DNA from: Cristatella mucedo | Taxonomy: Eukaryota > Bryozoa > Phylactolaemata > Cristatellidae | Direction: 5' to 3' | Length of the DNA: 64,000 bases | Assembly (NCBI GenBank): GCA_009760855.2 | Contig: WPIO01000010.1 | Coordinates: 7,933,001-7,997,000, forward strand | In this document: positions 10,980 to 23,695 of the stretch, one piece after another | Position numbering within the stretch: the first letter of the stretch is position 1 | Layout of the letters: each line of letters opens with the position of its first letter | Translations under genes and position numbers: made by a program | The notes under the pieces: generated by a model | Database searches by the model: none | Seen by the model: the letters and a program-made list of their open reading frames with translations, nothing else | Told to the model about the DNA's origin: nothing

Positions 10980-12180
10980 CTTGCTGCCCCGCACGCCCTT
11001 CAGCCCTCTAAGTTCGACCGGCGAGGGAAAGATCACAGTTCGTCTATCTTTTTAAAATCTTGGGGACGCCGGTGGAGGCGTGGGAGCTAGATCATGCTGT
11101 CACGAACTTGCGGTAGCGGCTCCTAAAGTAACGTTCTTTGCTGAAGAGACAGTTTCGGAGGAAATGATGCTAGTCCTTTGAGATGAGTGACGAACACTGT
11201 TGAAACTGGCACCTCCCAGCACCTAGCGACTACGGAGTAGCAGCCCGATACGAGCATGTACGCCAACTATAGCAGAGCACGGCAGCAAACGAGAGCATAC
11301 ATAACTTAATATAAATAGTCCACATATTTAATTTATACCAGTCTATTTCTCAGCAACAGAGAGGCGCCATGTATGCAGAACAAGTCATGGAGTGCAACTC
11401 AGTTTTAGCTTTAAGTACAACTAACTGGCTAGAAGCCAGGAAGACAACTCGCTAGCACGAAGCCCGGGCTACAAAGGACTGACAACCGCTTCAATTGGGC
11501 TTTTCTTCCGTTGAGCAATAGGTCAAGACTTGTCCGATTTGCAACTGTTATAACTTGTTATAACTGTTATATCTTAGGCAATAAAAACAAGCAAATTCTA
11601 CAACTGGTTCCGTCTAAATAGGAGTAGCCGTCACCAAACCGTTAGAGCGTATTTACATGCGCTTCGGTAACTTCATTGCTCTGAGCCTTCTCTTAGCGAT
11701 GCATATTGTATGCTCCGTGCAGAGTCCATTAGAAGTCACTTGTGTTTGGAGACTTTTCGATAGAATAATCAGCAAATGAATGCCGGAGCAGCCACTTGCT
11801 TGGAGGAACATACATTAATATCGATATAACTGGTTGCCTATAAGAGCAAATATTGATGTGCTGTTTAAGGGATTTTCATCCACAGTAGATTTTTAATAGA
11901 CACCAGAAATGACATTGCAGCAGTAAAAAAATAGCCACAAAGCCCACAGATTCAGCTCCATTTCAGCTTATTATGGGCAAACCTATTGTTATTTCGAGAT
12001 TTAAAAACCCATTACTCAAAATGAGTTAGTCATACCTCCTATTGGCCTTCACGAAATTAGAGTGTCCTGTTCCAAACTGTCTTTTCACAAGACGACCGAA
12101 TCAGCCTCGAAGTCGAATGTGCATTCGTTCAGCTGCGTAACGCTAAACAATTCGGGCCTGCTTAGACAGGGATAATACAA
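10980..12180. other. Intergenic, nothing recognised
   Basis: No open frame with a recognisable domain, no tRNA and no microsatellite was seen on either strand. Confidence 0.45.
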
Positions 12181-12189
12181 ACAAGTTGG

Positions 12190-12430
12190 CCAATCTTTTG
12201 TGATACCCCACGTCGATGTCTGTAAACAACTACTCAAAAGTCTTTTGGTCCATGCGAAAATGCTCTTACAGCTGGTGCAGAACTCTGCGGCTAGGCTTGT
12301 CCGTCGTGAACGTCACAGATACTTCTTTATGCCACTTCTCACCAACCTGCATATGCACCCATTAAACATATCCACTTCAAGCTTCTGTCACTCACTTATA
12401 TGTTCCTTCACATTCTCTTGCCCCAGCCTA
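12190..12430 (+). mobile_element. Decayed LINE reverse transcriptase fragment
   Basis: The frame at 12200-12433 keeps LLQLVQNSAARLVRRERHR, the NSAARL block that precedes the reverse transcriptase C-terminus in this LINE family. It then drifts out of register. Confidence 0.7.
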
Positions 12431-12434
12431 TAAT

Positions 12435-12850
12435 AATAACTACTATTATTAATGATACAATATTTGTATAGCGCCATCACAGAACATCATATCTTTCTAG
12501 GCATTTTACATATGCTGTAAAGGAAGTTTGATCATATTGTTACTAGTAACGTGCTCAGTTTGAACATGCAAGTACACATGTATAGTGTCAGCACGCCCAA
12601 GCACCAAAGACAAGTTACAAGGACCTAGCAAATGCTGTGAGAAACAGGTGCGTTTTAGCTTCTTTTTAAAGCTTATCTAATCAGAGGATGTCGTAATGTC
12701 AGTCGAGAGTGAGTTCCAGGGTTCTGAATCATACGAACTAAAGGCGCGCTCACCCAAGGATTTCAAGTTTGTTCGAAGCGTAGCTGAATGATCTGAGACA
12801 GAAAAGCGATGGTACGATGCCTAGCCTGGTTGGGGAATAGGATGGGTTTA
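12435..12850 (-). mobile_element. LINE 3' end, minus strand
   Basis: Read in reverse, the sequence runs from the KSFGD-like block through the 3' UTR to the GTAAAATGCCTAGAAAG words, ending with an ATT-rich tail near 12435-12460. It faces the plus-strand fragment next to it, so two copies meet tail to tail. Confidence 0.75.
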
Positions 12851-12945
12851 AAGCGCCTGTAGGTGTGCTACTATTTATTCTAGTGGAAAGTACTAGTTAA
12901 GAAAGTCATTAATAATTGTGATCCATTGATTCGTAGAACAACTGA

Positions 12946-13765
12946 TTGATGCCATTCATCTCCACAACCAAGTCTGCCTACTTTCAGCTACATAACATTG
13001 CTAACATTCGGGCTTGTTTAGATAAGGATACCACGTCTAAGTTGGTCCATGCACTTGTGACACCCAGTCTTGACTTCTGTAACTCACTGATTGCTGGCCT
13101 ACTGGTATGTGCAATCTGGCGTATACAGCTGGCGAAAAACTCTGCAGTTAGGCTTTTCTGTCGTGAGCGTCGCCGTTGCCACATCACCCCACTTCTCGCC
13201 GACCTGCACTGGCTACCAGTAAAGCAACGCATCGACTTCAAGGTTTTGCCGCTCACTTTTAGGTCACTTCATTCTTTGGCTCCAGCCTATCTCTCAGATC
13301 TACTCCCCCACCAGGTCAAGCATCGTACCACCCACTTTTCGGAATCTAACAGTTTACCAATACCTCGTACAAACCTCAAATCTTTTGGTGACCGTGCATT
13401 TAATTCGTATGCTCCCAAAGCCTGGAACTCCGTCCCGATCTGCGTCAGAACATCCCCTGACCTGACCACATTTAAAAAGAACTTAAAAACACCTATTTAG
13501 GACAGCATTTAGTGGGTCCCTGTGATTCGTCCTTGATGTGCTTATGCGTGCTGACACTGTGCATGCTGCCACTAACGACATTTGCATGCTGACCCTGTGC
13601 ATGTAGCCCCTAACCATATTATTCATTTTGTTTGTTTTTCAAGCATGATTTTACTTACCATTCAATTGCATTTCACTTTGCAGCAAATGTAAAGCGCCTA
13701 GAAAGAGATTGAGTTCTCCGAGGGCGCTTTATCAAGTGCATTACTATTATTATTATTATTATAAC
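12946..13765 (+). mobile_element. L2/CR1-like LINE, best preserved 3' end (reverse transcriptase C-terminus, 3' UTR, ATT tail)
   Basis: An open frame at 12946-13500 encodes the C-terminal part of a non-LTR retrotransposon ORF2. It contains SKLVHALVTPSLDFCNSLIA, LAKNSAVRLFCRER, HITPLLADLHWLPVKQRI, LAPAYLSDLLPHQ and [15 protein letters not shown]. These blocks are typical of the L2/CR1 group. The catalytic reverse transcriptase motifs and the endonuclease are absent, so the copy is 5' truncated. The 3' UTR ends in AAAGCGCCTAGAAAGAG, then GGGCGCTTTATCAAGTGCAT, and an (ATT)n tail at 13742-13761. This copy is the best reference in the window for the other fragments. Confidence 0.9.
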
Positions 13766-15405
13766 AGGTTCTTCGATGGTACGAGAGCGTCGACCTGCTT
13801 TAACTAGCATCACACTATTAAGCCCACATTATTACTAAATTGGCAGCAGCATTAATTTGAAGACAGCGATTGGAGACCATCCAATCGCTGTGTTTGCAGA
13901 TACATTCGCTTTCACGTCTTGCATGTCAAGCTGTGCCCACCGAAGAAATTGAAGGTTAACAACTGCTTCGGGCACATTTACTTCAACTTGACTGCTACGT
14001 TCTCATTAAATAAAAAATAAAGCTGCTCGGTCAAGAAATCACGGTCTGAAAACCCGGCCGTCGTGCCCAGCTTTTCCCTCACTTGGGCATCGATAGCTGG
14101 TCCGAGTAACCGTGCTTACTAATGGCTGATCGACGAGCCTACTTTTCTCCTCAGGAGTCAAAGACGTCACGATAGGCCAACCATCGGCTGCTCAGCTGCT
14201 TCTCTCCCACTGTAAGGGCTGAAACGACGCTTCGCTTTGCTTACACTGTGTATTCTTGATTAATTCTATTATATTGTGACTGAGGAACGTAGCGAAGACC
14301 TGGCCACAGGCTATCTACATCAACACACTCACTTGGAGCTTGGTCAAACAGTAGTACATATTCACATTATTATAATATATTATATATAATAATATATATA
14401 TATATAATATATATTATAATTATTTTTTGGCAGTGGCCCAAAGTTGTGGTGGCCACAGTGATCAGTAGCACCCAGCTAAATGAACGAGCGTGGAAAGCTT
14501 CCAATTCCAACCCAACTCCGGTAATTTTGTGCTTGGTCTGGAATCGTGAGCTTTCTAAATTCCTTTGCAACCACTTCTTATGTGAAGTTACTTGAAAGCC
14601 TCAACTTCAAGGGTAATCGGCAGAATTGCAGGTGCAGGCCGGAGAAAGTGCTTACGATTTTTCATTAGCCTTCCCTACTTGGGGATGATAGTCATACGTA
14701 TACTGTGCTCAATCGACCATGGACAGCGGTTAGTAAGTCACACCCACCGCCAGCAGGTCAGTCCCTCCCCCCGAGCAGATTTCAGGCCTGCCGCACCACT
14801 TGCTGGACCGGTCGACAGGCAGCTCGGCTCCGAGTTACACTGCTGCCCCGTGGCATATGTGTAGCAACTGAAAAGAAACTAGGTTCTCGTTAAGAATTTT
14901 ATTTATTTATTTACTTACCTGCTTGTCTACCATAAATTTGTTTCCTAGTTGACATACGAGTGCTTCATCCGAGAACCTTGGCAAGGTTTCTTGAAAGGCA
15001 TAACCCTATTATACTTGTAAACTCAGCTTTGAAAGCCATATTTAATATCTTTCACGATACTAAGAATTGCCAGCGACTGACCCGGCTAATGGAGGCTGCT
15101 CCTACACAAGCGAATCCGATGCAAGAGCAGCACTTAGGCTCAGCACCTCGATAAAAACGAAGCAGTAATCACTAGCTGCTCTGCAATTGCTGTGGGGTAA
15201 GATAGTGCCTGTTGATTTGTTGCTTTGATTTAAAATCCAGAGATGGATGCTGCCCTTCCAAAACTAGATTGTCAATGCCCGACATGTCACTGATTAAGAT
15301 TCCGGTATTCACTTTCACTTCAATTGCAGATAACAATGGCTGGAAGGTGCTACATCACTTTAGCTGAACCATACGCAGGTGGCCATCATTGCAGCCCATA
15401 TGGCA
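13766..15405. other. Intergenic, no gene recognised
   Basis: The stretch includes an AT-only palindromic patch at 14370-14430 and otherwise unassigned sequence. Confidence 0.45.
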
Positions 15406-15410
15406 TGGAT

Positions 15411-15590
15411 TAAAAATAATACTAGCTGATTTAACAGCCTCTTTTCGTAAAGCAGCAAAAGAGCCTAAAAGGCTACCACGACCGCCTGCAGTGGCAATAA
15501 AGAATCGCCCACGGCAGGATTCGAACCAACGACGTCGGGACCCCGAGGTCGTGAAGAGCAACCACCATACCTTGATTAATATAATTGTTT
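15411..15590 (-). mobile_element. tRNA-derived SINE
   Basis: This is a minus-strand copy with a B box at about 15516-15526 (read GGTTCGAATCC), a head containing ACGACCTCGGGGTCCCGACG, and a core ending GTTAAATCAGCTAGTATT. It lies downstream of the fukutin gene. Confidence 0.8.
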
Positions 15591-15599
15591 CCCAAAAAA

Positions 15600-16736
15600 C
15601 CATGCATCCAAGCAGCAGCAAAGAAGCATTCTAGGTGCCTTATGACCATTGAATATCAGTCTACATTCCTATCCATGTAATTATGCAATATAATCCATCC
15701 CCTACCTCACGAGCATTCTCAAGGCATCCGTATAAGAAAGGGGGCAAATGAGCTCTTGACCCCAGGGACCGATACGAAAAATTGGGCCGAGCCTGATCAG
15801 TCTCACCCATAATGTGAGTAGCTCCCAGTGGCAAGGTCAAGTTAAAGTCCCCTGATTTAACCCTGAGTATGTCAATGCTAATCGCTTGCTCCTTTCTTTC
15901 AGTAAAGGCAGTCGAAGACTGCTGTATCGAATAGCTTACAACTAAATGCACACGGTCTATGGATATCTTTCCACGCTCACAAGCTTCACAACTGTATCTG
16001 AACATCTACTGTGGTAGCACAACCAGTTATCGGTAAGGATTTTAAAGGGTCGAAATGAAAGATTTTTTGATCCGCATGCCAGGATGGACCATAAACAGCT
16101 GTAAAACAATGGGTCGCATGCTTGTCTCCATGGACTATTCAAATGTGCTCAGGAAAAAGAGTAACTTAACAGGCGACCAATCCCTAACTTCCGGAAGGAC
16201 AGCTGATTCATGAACGTGAGGCACATAATAGCAAGTAGATTAACCAATTCGAGTGAAGTCAGTCAAGCAAATTATCCAGCTGCAATCTCCAAATGACGTT
16301 GGATGAAAGTTAAAGCATGGCAAATAAGTGCACCTTTCACCATTTGTTATATTAAATCATACATTCTCAAACTTGTCTCCAATAGTTAAATGAAGTCACA
16401 CTTTTGAACTTGCATGCTGAAGTTTCAGGGCAGCTGAAGTAAGGACTAGTCATTGTCGCGCCAAAGTGACCAGAAAGAGATCTCTGAGGGCGCTATACAA
16501 ATGTATCATTATTAAAGCTGTGCGTAGGATTGCTTAGATTTTACTTGTCATGGTCAAAAGATCTGAAATGTTTTTAAGAAGGAATGCACAAAAGGCTACC
16601 AACCTTCAAAAGTTGGTACATAGCCAGATGGAGAGGCCGGCTGCATGACGTCGTTTTCGGTTTGTGCGACATACCGGACCACAGCTGCCGACTGGTCTTA
16701 CAAAGTTAGACCAATGATCGTATAAACAGTGCCAAT
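15600..16736. other. Region downstream of FKTN, with a LINE tail scrap at 16465-16517
   Basis: This probably includes the FKTN 3' UTR on the minus strand, but no AATAAA could be placed close to the stop codon. On the plus strand, AGAAAGAGATCTCTGAGGGC followed by GCTATACAAATG and ATTATT at 16472-16515 is a LINE-type 3' terminus. Confidence 0.5.
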
Positions 16737-19700
16737 TCAGGTCTGATTAGTGTCTACGCTTGTGTTATCAGTCCACTCGATGAATATACGTTTTCCTTTC
16801 TCATTGAAGAGTTGCACAACGATGTCCATCTCATCTTTGGGCCAACGACCAACTTCACGAACATTAGATGGTGATTTCTTCCAGTCCCACTCTTTCACAG
16901 GATCAAACCAGTTCTTACCATAATTTGCTTCAACGTATGCCTCGGTTTGACAGGGTACTCGTACCTTCATCTCAAGGAACTCAGTCCAGCAGAGAGTAAA
17001 CTTCGGAAATACATACCTGGAAGAGAATAAATGTGTTGCATATGTATTCACCAATCGGAATTGCTAAAGCAGGTACTTCACATATTCTGCAACGGTTGCA
17101 TAGAACTTGTACAAGGCACAACATATAAATGACTGCTACTGACAGGCTAAAGCTGCAGGGAAGTAACGTTTGAGACCGTGAAGCCAATGATAACAGTATC
17201 TCTACCCCAGCACCAGTTCTACTAAACCGCCATGAGTTAATGCTACACACCTGTTCATTTAGTACTATAATTGGCTTGAGTGCACATTTCTGTTTGGCAG
17301 TGTCCAGACACCAACTCTTACGACTAACAGGTACTGGTTACGAAAATGTGAGGCAAACGGCAGGTCTGCCATCTTTATACTTTAATGCAAGCTGCACGAT
17401 CCTTCCAGCTCATAGTATATACGTAGAATAAAAAAAGGGCGGGATAGTAGCCGATTTAGCAGCCCTATTTACAGCGGCAGAAGATCAGCTTATACACTGA
17501 CTGATCATGGAGTAAAGAATAGAACACTGCACGATTGGAACCCATGATCCATGTCATGAAGTGCAAGCACTTACTGCTTACTGCTGGGGCTTAGACCTAG
17601 GCTGTCCTATGTGGTATACAGAGAAAACACACCTTCATACGAAATTCGAGCCTTGTCAGAGGCTGTCTTTACGTTGATGCTTCGTGGAGCAGGGTATTAA
17701 ACCATTGCCTTCAACTCCGTGTGCTTAATGATTGACAGAAATGAAACCTGGAATCCCCAGCTTTCCAAAGACTGGCTGACCAGATGAGCGACAAGCTGAT
17801 TATGCACATACTTATGGGATCAGCTGGTGGACAGTGAGAATCGATGGAATTAGCATTTCTTTCGCCTCCTATCCAATATTTGATGTCACCATTCGACCAG
17901 CCACGGTGGCATCGTTTAATCACCGCATCATGAATTTTCTGACATCAGAAGCACATAAACTTTCTTTGGAGGCTATTTCCAGGCTTAGTTTGTCCGAGCT
18001 ACATGCAGACCTCTATGTATGCTGTGTGTAGGGCAAGTATTCCACTATCATCTTGAACCAGAAAATATACACACCTAAACTCATTAGTCCACTCTCAGTA
18101 TAGTCATGACTTCAGAAGTAAGAAGTGCAGCCGCTCTGAATTAGCAGTACGAAACTTTCCAGTAAGTTCACCACTTTATAGTGGTGAACTTACTGGAATA
18201 AAGATTTGCCTACTGTAAGCAGGGTGACAGCCACTCAAGGCTATTCTGCCTGTACAAGCAAGGCTACTGAATCAACTGATCTTTGCTTTGCCACCGGGTC
18301 TAAGCCCAGTGGTAAGGTGCTTGCACTTCACGAGCCCGGTCATATAGTCACTGTAGCAGACCATTCTCCAATGCTCTATGCACGTGAGGTGAGAGCCGAC
18401 AATGCTCTTCTGCCAATGTGCAACTATAAGTAAGGCAGTTAAATCAACTGCTCTAAGCTTTGCTTACTTTACTTTGTCGCGTACTTTACATTGCTTGGGC
18501 GATATACCCCAAGTTCCTATGAGGCAAAATAGGGGGCCAAACATCTTCATTCCCAAGTTCAAGTAGAAGATTGTGGCTGACTCTTACTTAAATTTTCTTC
18601 CAGATTTTGCTTGTGTGCCACCATTCCATATATGATCAGACTCTTCATAGAAGAAAAATACGTCTAATCTTATGTCGCCAGTATTGAACGATAGCTGATA
18701 GCTGTCATCTTCCTGAAACAAAAATACTAAAATGCCTAAGCCATGCAGAAATAAACGAACAAGTCGGCTTTAAAATATGCTCGTTTCCACGTAAGAACGT
18801 TTGATTTGAACACGAGATGTGATGCATCAATAAAAATGGCTGTGAACACGAACAGGTTCTCTTCGACAGCCATCACTCGACTGCAATCAAGCACTAACAA
18901 TAAACACAAAATAATATTGCACATAGCACCAATAACTCAGAGGAATAGTACACTGCAATGGGTCACACCTCACTAACTAGCTGGTCGGTAGCTGCAACAT
19001 AAAAGTCGTCGATAAATACCTTGCACTACCGACCACGTTAGGCTGTACAGAACAGTAGCTATGAATGAAGAGCTGCTGCCTCTCACTGCAAATGCAGCGA
19101 TCATGGCCACCCATGCATATGCAGGCCGAAATTCTTTTGCCGTGTAAAAAAGAACATCTTGGCTGATATTGAACTTCTGACTGAAACGGTTCTATAAATA
19201 TTATGAGCATCATGGCCACTTCATCAACGATTCCATTGCCCTTAGTCAGCTACTGCTACCTGCAGCCCGAACTATCTTACGGAAGCCACCTTGCATATGA
19301 GGTCCAAAGGTCACAACTGATAGCTAGAGACAAGATAACACTAAGCAAATAAGTACACCATCGTCAAAGCCATGACAGGGATCGGTTATTGCTAATCACA
19401 AGCATAGCTCATACTGTGATCGCTTTATCATTCTTATAGACCAAATTGCCAAATACTAGAAGGAACATGGTCATCACATGAATGTTGCCGAGTTCGAGAG
19501 GCAGGTACCACCCACGTTTAGTGGTAGTTCTACGGGTCGGGCTTAAAGGGACACCGGAGAACGATTATAATCGGTCAACGCGATTGGTTCTTAGCAGGCC
19601 TGCTCACAATATTGATCAATATCCTTAGCTTATCGAACCATCACCGACTAATAAATTTTCAGAGCACCTGGCACAACCATGATCCTTGCCCCTTCAAAAA

Positions 19701-22700
19701 TGAGCGGAGGCATGTGGTGGCCGAGATGAGATAGGAAAATGGCACGGCCTGATGTAAGGCAAGAAAAGAAAGCAGAGATAAAAACAAATGCAAGGGGGGA
19801 TGAAGCCGGTCGAGGCAGGCAGCTGCAGGAAGGAAATCCACATGCAGACAACAAGGATCAAATGCAAGCAGACAAACACCCAATATATATTCGAACAACT
19901 ACCTTTAAACATAAAACTACAATTCTAAAGTGCATACCCGTGCCATTGACAGCCAAGCCGCTGCTCTCTGCCTATCAGCAGGCCAGGCTACTGAAACCCA
20001 AACTCAGCTGGCGAAGACTCGGGCTCCTCACAGAAGGCAGTATTAATTTCTCTACGGTTTCTCTGCTTGAATTGCCATACAAGCTACTGACAGCCGTAAG
20101 CCTTTTCAATGCAGTAGTGGCAGTGAGGAGAGGGGGGGAAAGGGGTTCAGTTCCCAATACATGCACAAGCAGCGCATGGCATATGCTATTCAATAGACAA
20201 ACCCCTTTACGTGTACTGCTCGACTCAGTATCTGAAGAACTCTCCCGTGAACCAGCTTAGCACGCTAATTAAACCAGGGAACTGCTGTGACAAGGGCTTC
20301 AGCTTAGCAGAGCCCATGCCGGCGATTAGGAATACATCTATTCCATCTTGCCTACTAGTGGCTGATCCTCTCAAACGTCAATGTTTACATAGAAAGCTTC
20401 ACCCAACATGAAGACTTCAGCCACTGGTCTATCTGACAGCCACGTATATAAGTGTTACTCAAATCTGACTTTCATGACTTTACCGGCACCACGAGACAGG
20501 AATAATGGCTCGGATAATGCCCACCGAAAAGTGCAGTGATGAAAGTGCAATGAAAAAGCAGACGAAAGCATGCTGGTCAGACCCGCAACTCTCTAAGATC
20601 TTATTAACAGAAATGCCATGTCTGACACAACAGAGGGCCAATACATTACACGAGTAGCGGTTCGAACGTGAGCGACTTTCACTGGATTACTATAATATTA
20701 TTAATAATAGTTGTATAGCACCCTAAGTTAACTCAATATCTTTCTAAGCACTTTGCATATGCTGTAAGGAAGCATGGTCAAACAATCTTAGCTGATTTAA
20801 CAGCCTCATTTGTATAGCAGCAGAAGAGCCTTATCACCACTACTTGCAGTTAGCAATAAAGGGTCGCTCAACTGAAGAGGAAACACATTACCTCTTGGGC
20901 TATCACGGTCTAGGGATCAAGCATTGCATACCTTTCCCAGAACATGATGCAAAGGCACACCAGATTCTTTGAAGTAGGAGATCATTTTATGATTGTAGTC
21001 TTTAATGAAGATACCAACATCAACGTCCTTGCTGTATGGTATTAAGTCACACTGCCGGAACCACCCTGAAAGAGCCCTCTCATATTAAAACAACACGCCA
21101 ATCGAGCCGTTGTGCGTCTCATCAGCCTTGCGAGCAACTGCGCACCACACTTTGCAACCACGCACCGCGTACCTAAGCAGGTTCCACTGCTCAGCCAGAA
21201 AGGCACCCCGAGGCTATCCAGCCTCGTCTTCGCTAGCTCGAGCACTCTCTTGGCTTGTGAGCGGAAATGAAGATTCTCGACAATGCTGCTGCCGTACTTT
21301 TGCTGGAACAGAGCGGCCCGAGTGCGATTGCACTCGAGGAACCGAGACGCACCGATGGCCGACAGGAAATGATGCGGGTACATGGGTGCTCCCACCTCCA
21401 GACCATCCATGGGTATCTTTGGAATTTCCATCCTGATATAAACAAGAACAGCAAGGCACGTGAAGAGGCTGCGTTTGCCGATGCAATGCAAGCCAACCGG
21501 GCAAACATAGCCCTGCGGTCCGTCCTGTACACGCTTCGGCTGGTGGTGGGCTGCACGAGACAGCAGTCAATCGCCCAGGGTAAAGACCGTCATTCGTCAA
21601 TCAGGACGAAGTTTGGCAAGGATAAACGGGAATGGCCACAGAGGCCAGAGCTTGGCAGGCAGCAAGTAGGCACACTGACAAAGCTAGAAGGGACGACTGC
21701 AGCAAATAGGGCATATGCTGCCACCACTGCAGGCTTGGAAGCGAATGACGACCGTGGCATAGGCAATGCCTCAACAGGCTGCCCAGTAAAAGAGTCATTC
21801 TCAAAATAGCAAACCGGACCGAGGAGTGCAACTCGAGGCAAACGATTTTTTTTTAAAATTTTGCACTTTGATACCGACTTTTCTTTTCGGTCTTCCATAC
21901 ATCTCATACATAGCTGCCACGAATAAGCTTAGCAATGAAACAGTTTAAAAAAGGGGGTGGCGACAGGAGACGCTCACTTTTTCGGTTTCGTTTTTAAACA
22001 TGGCCACTTACACGTCGAAGGCGCCTTCGTGTGCCGTGAAAGGCAGTTCCTGCTGAAGTGGCAGCAGCAAGGGATCCTTCCAAACTGCGGCGGCAGCATG
22101 CCACCAGAACTCGCCTGGTCGCTCGTAGAACACGACCACGTGAATCCTGCTGCCATCGCCGCTACTGAGGAGATGGTGCATGGATGAGCGCGAGTCAACG
22201 TCTGCTAGACGCGGGTCGGCACCATCCACAGTGGCCAACCCAAAGGAGGCTCTCTGTAGCTCTCTCAGCACGAGCGCCTCCTGAAAACGATGGGCACATG
22301 CTTTAAATAACCTTGCATTGGCTTTTTGGCATACGCTCAGCCTACGCATAGGCTCACGGCATCTGCATGCAGATGCAAAAACCATACTCGAATACGAGTA
22401 CCCCACTGAAAGTGGCACTCTAATAAGGAATTACGGGAATTGAAGAAATGATAGCACTAGGCAGATACTTCCGTGTTGCTCTAGAGAACTTGTTATGCAT
22501 AGTTTATAGCTGCCAGAACTGGGACCAGGGAACTGTCTTTGGGCGGGGAGGCATTCAGTAGTTGTGAGCTCTGCACGATAAGAGGACGGTTATTTGAGGA
22601 GGGGGACCAATTCTAGAAATAAGCGTGTCTTGAGCTAGCAGAGTAACAGAAATGTGGCTTTGGTCCAGCCGTTGCTGCAAGCAACCTTAGCACTAGCCGG

Positions 22701-23654
22701 AGATTTCAAAATACCCAGCGACTGGGTGGTCTGCCGTGGGACTGATAGCCAAAAACAAATTTTGCCTCTATTGGAGATGATCCCAAAACCTCTGGGTAAC
22801 CAGTCCCGTGCTATGTCACTTGAGCTATCGGCTACTCTTCCGATCACGTTCAATACTGGGCTATAAAGCCTCGGCTTTAAATTGCCAGTGTACAATGTGA
22901 ATGAAGGCATACTATGTGAATGAATGCACACATTAATAATTGAAAGTTATGGCACTTTGGTCCACAGCCACAGTTTCTGAACAACCTTAGCACCAGCCTT
23001 TGGTAATTAGTCCATTGCAACAGATGAAGTGCCAAATAATAACGACTAGCAGCAGACACCAGCAGCATTGCTAAGGAGGTTGCCTATTTAAATAGGGCAC
23101 GACTAAGAAACAATAGGCACACACTTTTGTACTGATAGCAAAATGCAAAGTTTCTCTTGGCTGAGTGAGCTCATTTGTAGCAAAGTGAGTATTTTTCTGC
23201 ATACCCTTAATTGACTAGCTCCTTCTGGCTTCGGCTGTGGCAAGTTCGACTTGCACAAAACCAAGTGACGTGACAAAAAATCACTGACAGTGGCTGTGAG
23301 CCCTATACGAATTAGGCCCGAGGAATAGAGAGGTTGCATGGAAACTGCAAGTTAACTACCAAGTCACAAACACTGCAAATTCTAAAGAGGCTTCCTGCAT
23401 AGGGTTTCACGGCTAGCAGGCCGCCCTAGAATGACAGAGCAGATAGACGAACCTTTTCTCAAACAGCTGGCTCTTCAGCTGTGGAAGCAATTGTTCCGGA
23501 AGCTTTCCCGGTCAGTGGTGGCCTCTTTTGTTAGGGTGACACAACTAAACTGTGCAAAGGAGACTAGCAAGATGGGGTAAATTCTCAAAGGTCACTAACA
23601 CTAACAGCCAATGATCCTCGCAAGAGGCAGGGAGATAATCCGGACGCGTCAAAG

Positions 23655-23695
<41 letters not shown>

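Noticed and set aside
19739-20260. Plus-strand open frame of 173 codons
   Set aside because: No domain, no similarity recognised, antisense within FKTN intron 6-7 space, and low-complexity composition; treated as chance.
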